This document shows positions 26,282-27,032 of a DNA stretch of 27,032 nucleotides, piece after piece. The position numbers and the translations under genes were made by a program. The stretch comes from a virus: the IMG/VR virus record IMGVR_UViG_3300036985_001223, positions 1-27,032 of that record; one strand, given 5' to 3'. The notes beneath the pieces are model-generated. The model was given only the letters and a program-made list of their open reading frames with translations, had not been told where the DNA came from and did not search any database. Within the stretch, counting starts at the first letter, position 1, and each line of letters opens with the position of its first letter.

Positions 26282-27032
26282 ATGGCTACATATCAAAGTT
26301 ATCAAGCAATTGGGCAACGTGAAGATTTATCTGACGTTATTTACAACATCTCACCTACAGATACTCCATTCATGTCATCTGTTGGTAAAACTAAAGCTAC
26401 TGCCGTATATCACGAGTGGCAAAAAGACAGCCTTGCTGCTGTAAACACTTCTAACGCTGTAGTTGAGGGTGCTGCTGCATCTGATGCAACATTATCACCA
26501 TCAGTACGTGTTGGTAATCGCACACAAATCTCAGCTAAAACTGTTAAGATTTCTGGTACATTAGAAACAGTAAACAAAGCTGGTCGTAAATCAGAAAAGG
26601 CTTACCAATTGGCTAAAGCCTCTGCTGAAATCAAACGTGACATGGAAGCTATCTTACTTAGCAACCAAGTTGCTGCTGCTGGTGATGCTTCAACTGCTCG
26701 TACTTTAGGCGGTTTACAAGCATGGTTAAGCACTAACAGTTCAGTCGGTTCTACTGGCTCTGCTGGCTCTGCTGGTACTACTGCTCGTGTTACTGGTACA
26801 GATCGTGCTTTTACAGCAACATTGTTAAACACAGTAATTCAATCTGCTTACACTAACGGTGGTAATCCAACAATCTTGATGGTTACTCCAGCACAAAAAG
26901 TAGTTGCATCTACATTTGCCGGCATCGCTACACGTTATAAAGACGTACCTAGCAATGTTCAAGCATCTATCATCGGTGCAGCAGACGTGTATGTTTCTGA
27001 CTTTGGTACTATCTCAATCATTCCTAACCGTT
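26282..27032 (+). CDS. Major capsid protein (SU10-type), 3'-truncated by window edge
   Basis: The frame is open to the last base, giving 250 residues. It starts MATYQSYQAIGQREDLSDVI and continues YNISPTDTPFMSSVGKTKAT, VGNRTQISAKTVKISGTLET and EIKRDMEAILLSNQVAAAGD. This order (YNISPTDTPF, then NRTQI, then VSGTLExVxKAGR, then RDMEAILL) is the signature of the SU10 major capsid family, an HK97-fold coat protein. TAAGGAATTAA precedes the ATG. A surface-loop-like Ser/Gly stretch (GSTGSAGSAGTT) follows residue 150. The C-terminal P-domain and later head or tail genes lie outside the window. Confidence 0.94.
   Translation, partial: MATYQSYQAIGQREDLSDVIYNISPTDTPFMSSVGKTKATAVYHEWQKDSLAAVNTSNAVVEGAAASDATLSPSVRVGNRTQISAKTVKISGTLETVNKAGRKSEKAYQLAKASAEIKRDMEAILLSNQVAAAGDASTARTLGGLQAWLSTNSSVGSTGSAGSAGTTARVTGTDRAFTATLLNTVIQSAYTNGGNPTILMVTPAQKVVASTFAGIATRYKDVPSNVQASIIGAADVYVSDFGTISIIPNR

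Noticed and set aside
1-27032. CRISPR array, integrase, transposase, retron or toxin-antitoxin pair
   Set aside because: No regularly spaced repeats, no tyrosine or serine recombinase motifs, no DDE transposase and no reverse-transcriptase YxDD motif were found on reading both strands.

Overview
The window is a stretch of a tailed double-stranded DNA phage genome (Caudoviricetes), or of a prophage. It carries a terminase pair, an SU10/P22-type portal, a scaffold, an SU10-type major capsid protein, a holin/lysozyme cassette and phage recombination genes. No bacterial housekeeping gene, rRNA or tRNA was seen. The DNA is visibly AT-rich and very gene-dense, with many ATGA and TAATG gene junctions. 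This fits a phage of an AT-rich, probably Gram-negative aquatic host, but the host cannot be fixed from sequence alone. No integrase was recognised, so lifestyle is open. Both ends cut a gene: a virion protein on the left and the capsid gene on the right. The adaptor, tail-tube and tail-fibre genes are missing. They would be expected between the capsid gene and the left-edge gene if the genome is circular or circularly permuted.

Layout. (1) 1-5460, plus: four large virion-type genes, Ala/Gly/Gln-rich and partly hydrophobic, probably the internal or ejection proteins of a short-tailed phage. (2) 5501-6945, plus: small genes, a holin-like protein and a GH24 lysozyme. (3) 6937-8497, minus: a metallophosphoesterase with an N-terminal helix-turn-helix, and two small cysteine-rich proteins, coupled by ATGA overlaps behind a promoter and near a 17-bp palindrome. 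(4) 8776-12765, minus: a long early operon of small genes with ssb, a Gp157-family gene and the erf annealing protein. (5) 12766-12884: the divergent control region. (6) 12885-17230, plus: early or replication genes. These are a VRR-NUC nuclease, a replication initiator-like protein with a candidate origin inside its gene, a possible helicase loader, a Cro-like regulator, NinB, a Ref-type nuclease and an AP2-like protein. (7) 17231-17399: a strong promoter, an immediate terminator-like hairpin and a structured leader. (8) 17400-20633, plus: a cysteine-rich protein, two mini-genes and two large proteins whose domains recall phage 'polyvalent' effector proteins, with one small antisense gene between them. 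(9) 20634-21189, minus: two small genes, one membrane-bound. (10) 21307-27032, plus: packaging and head genes.

How the parts work together. The two early arms diverge from 12.8 kb. The leftward arm makes SSB, ERF and accessory proteins. The rightward arm makes the replication initiator, the putative loader and nucleases. Together they form a replication and annealing-recombination toolkit (SSB, ERF, NinB, Ref, VRR-NUC). The late modules are packaging/head on the right, ejection/lysis on the left, and the effector-like pair just ahead of packaging. About ten genes are shorter than 60 codons. They are supported by ribosome-binding sites and by stop/start overlaps with their neighbours.
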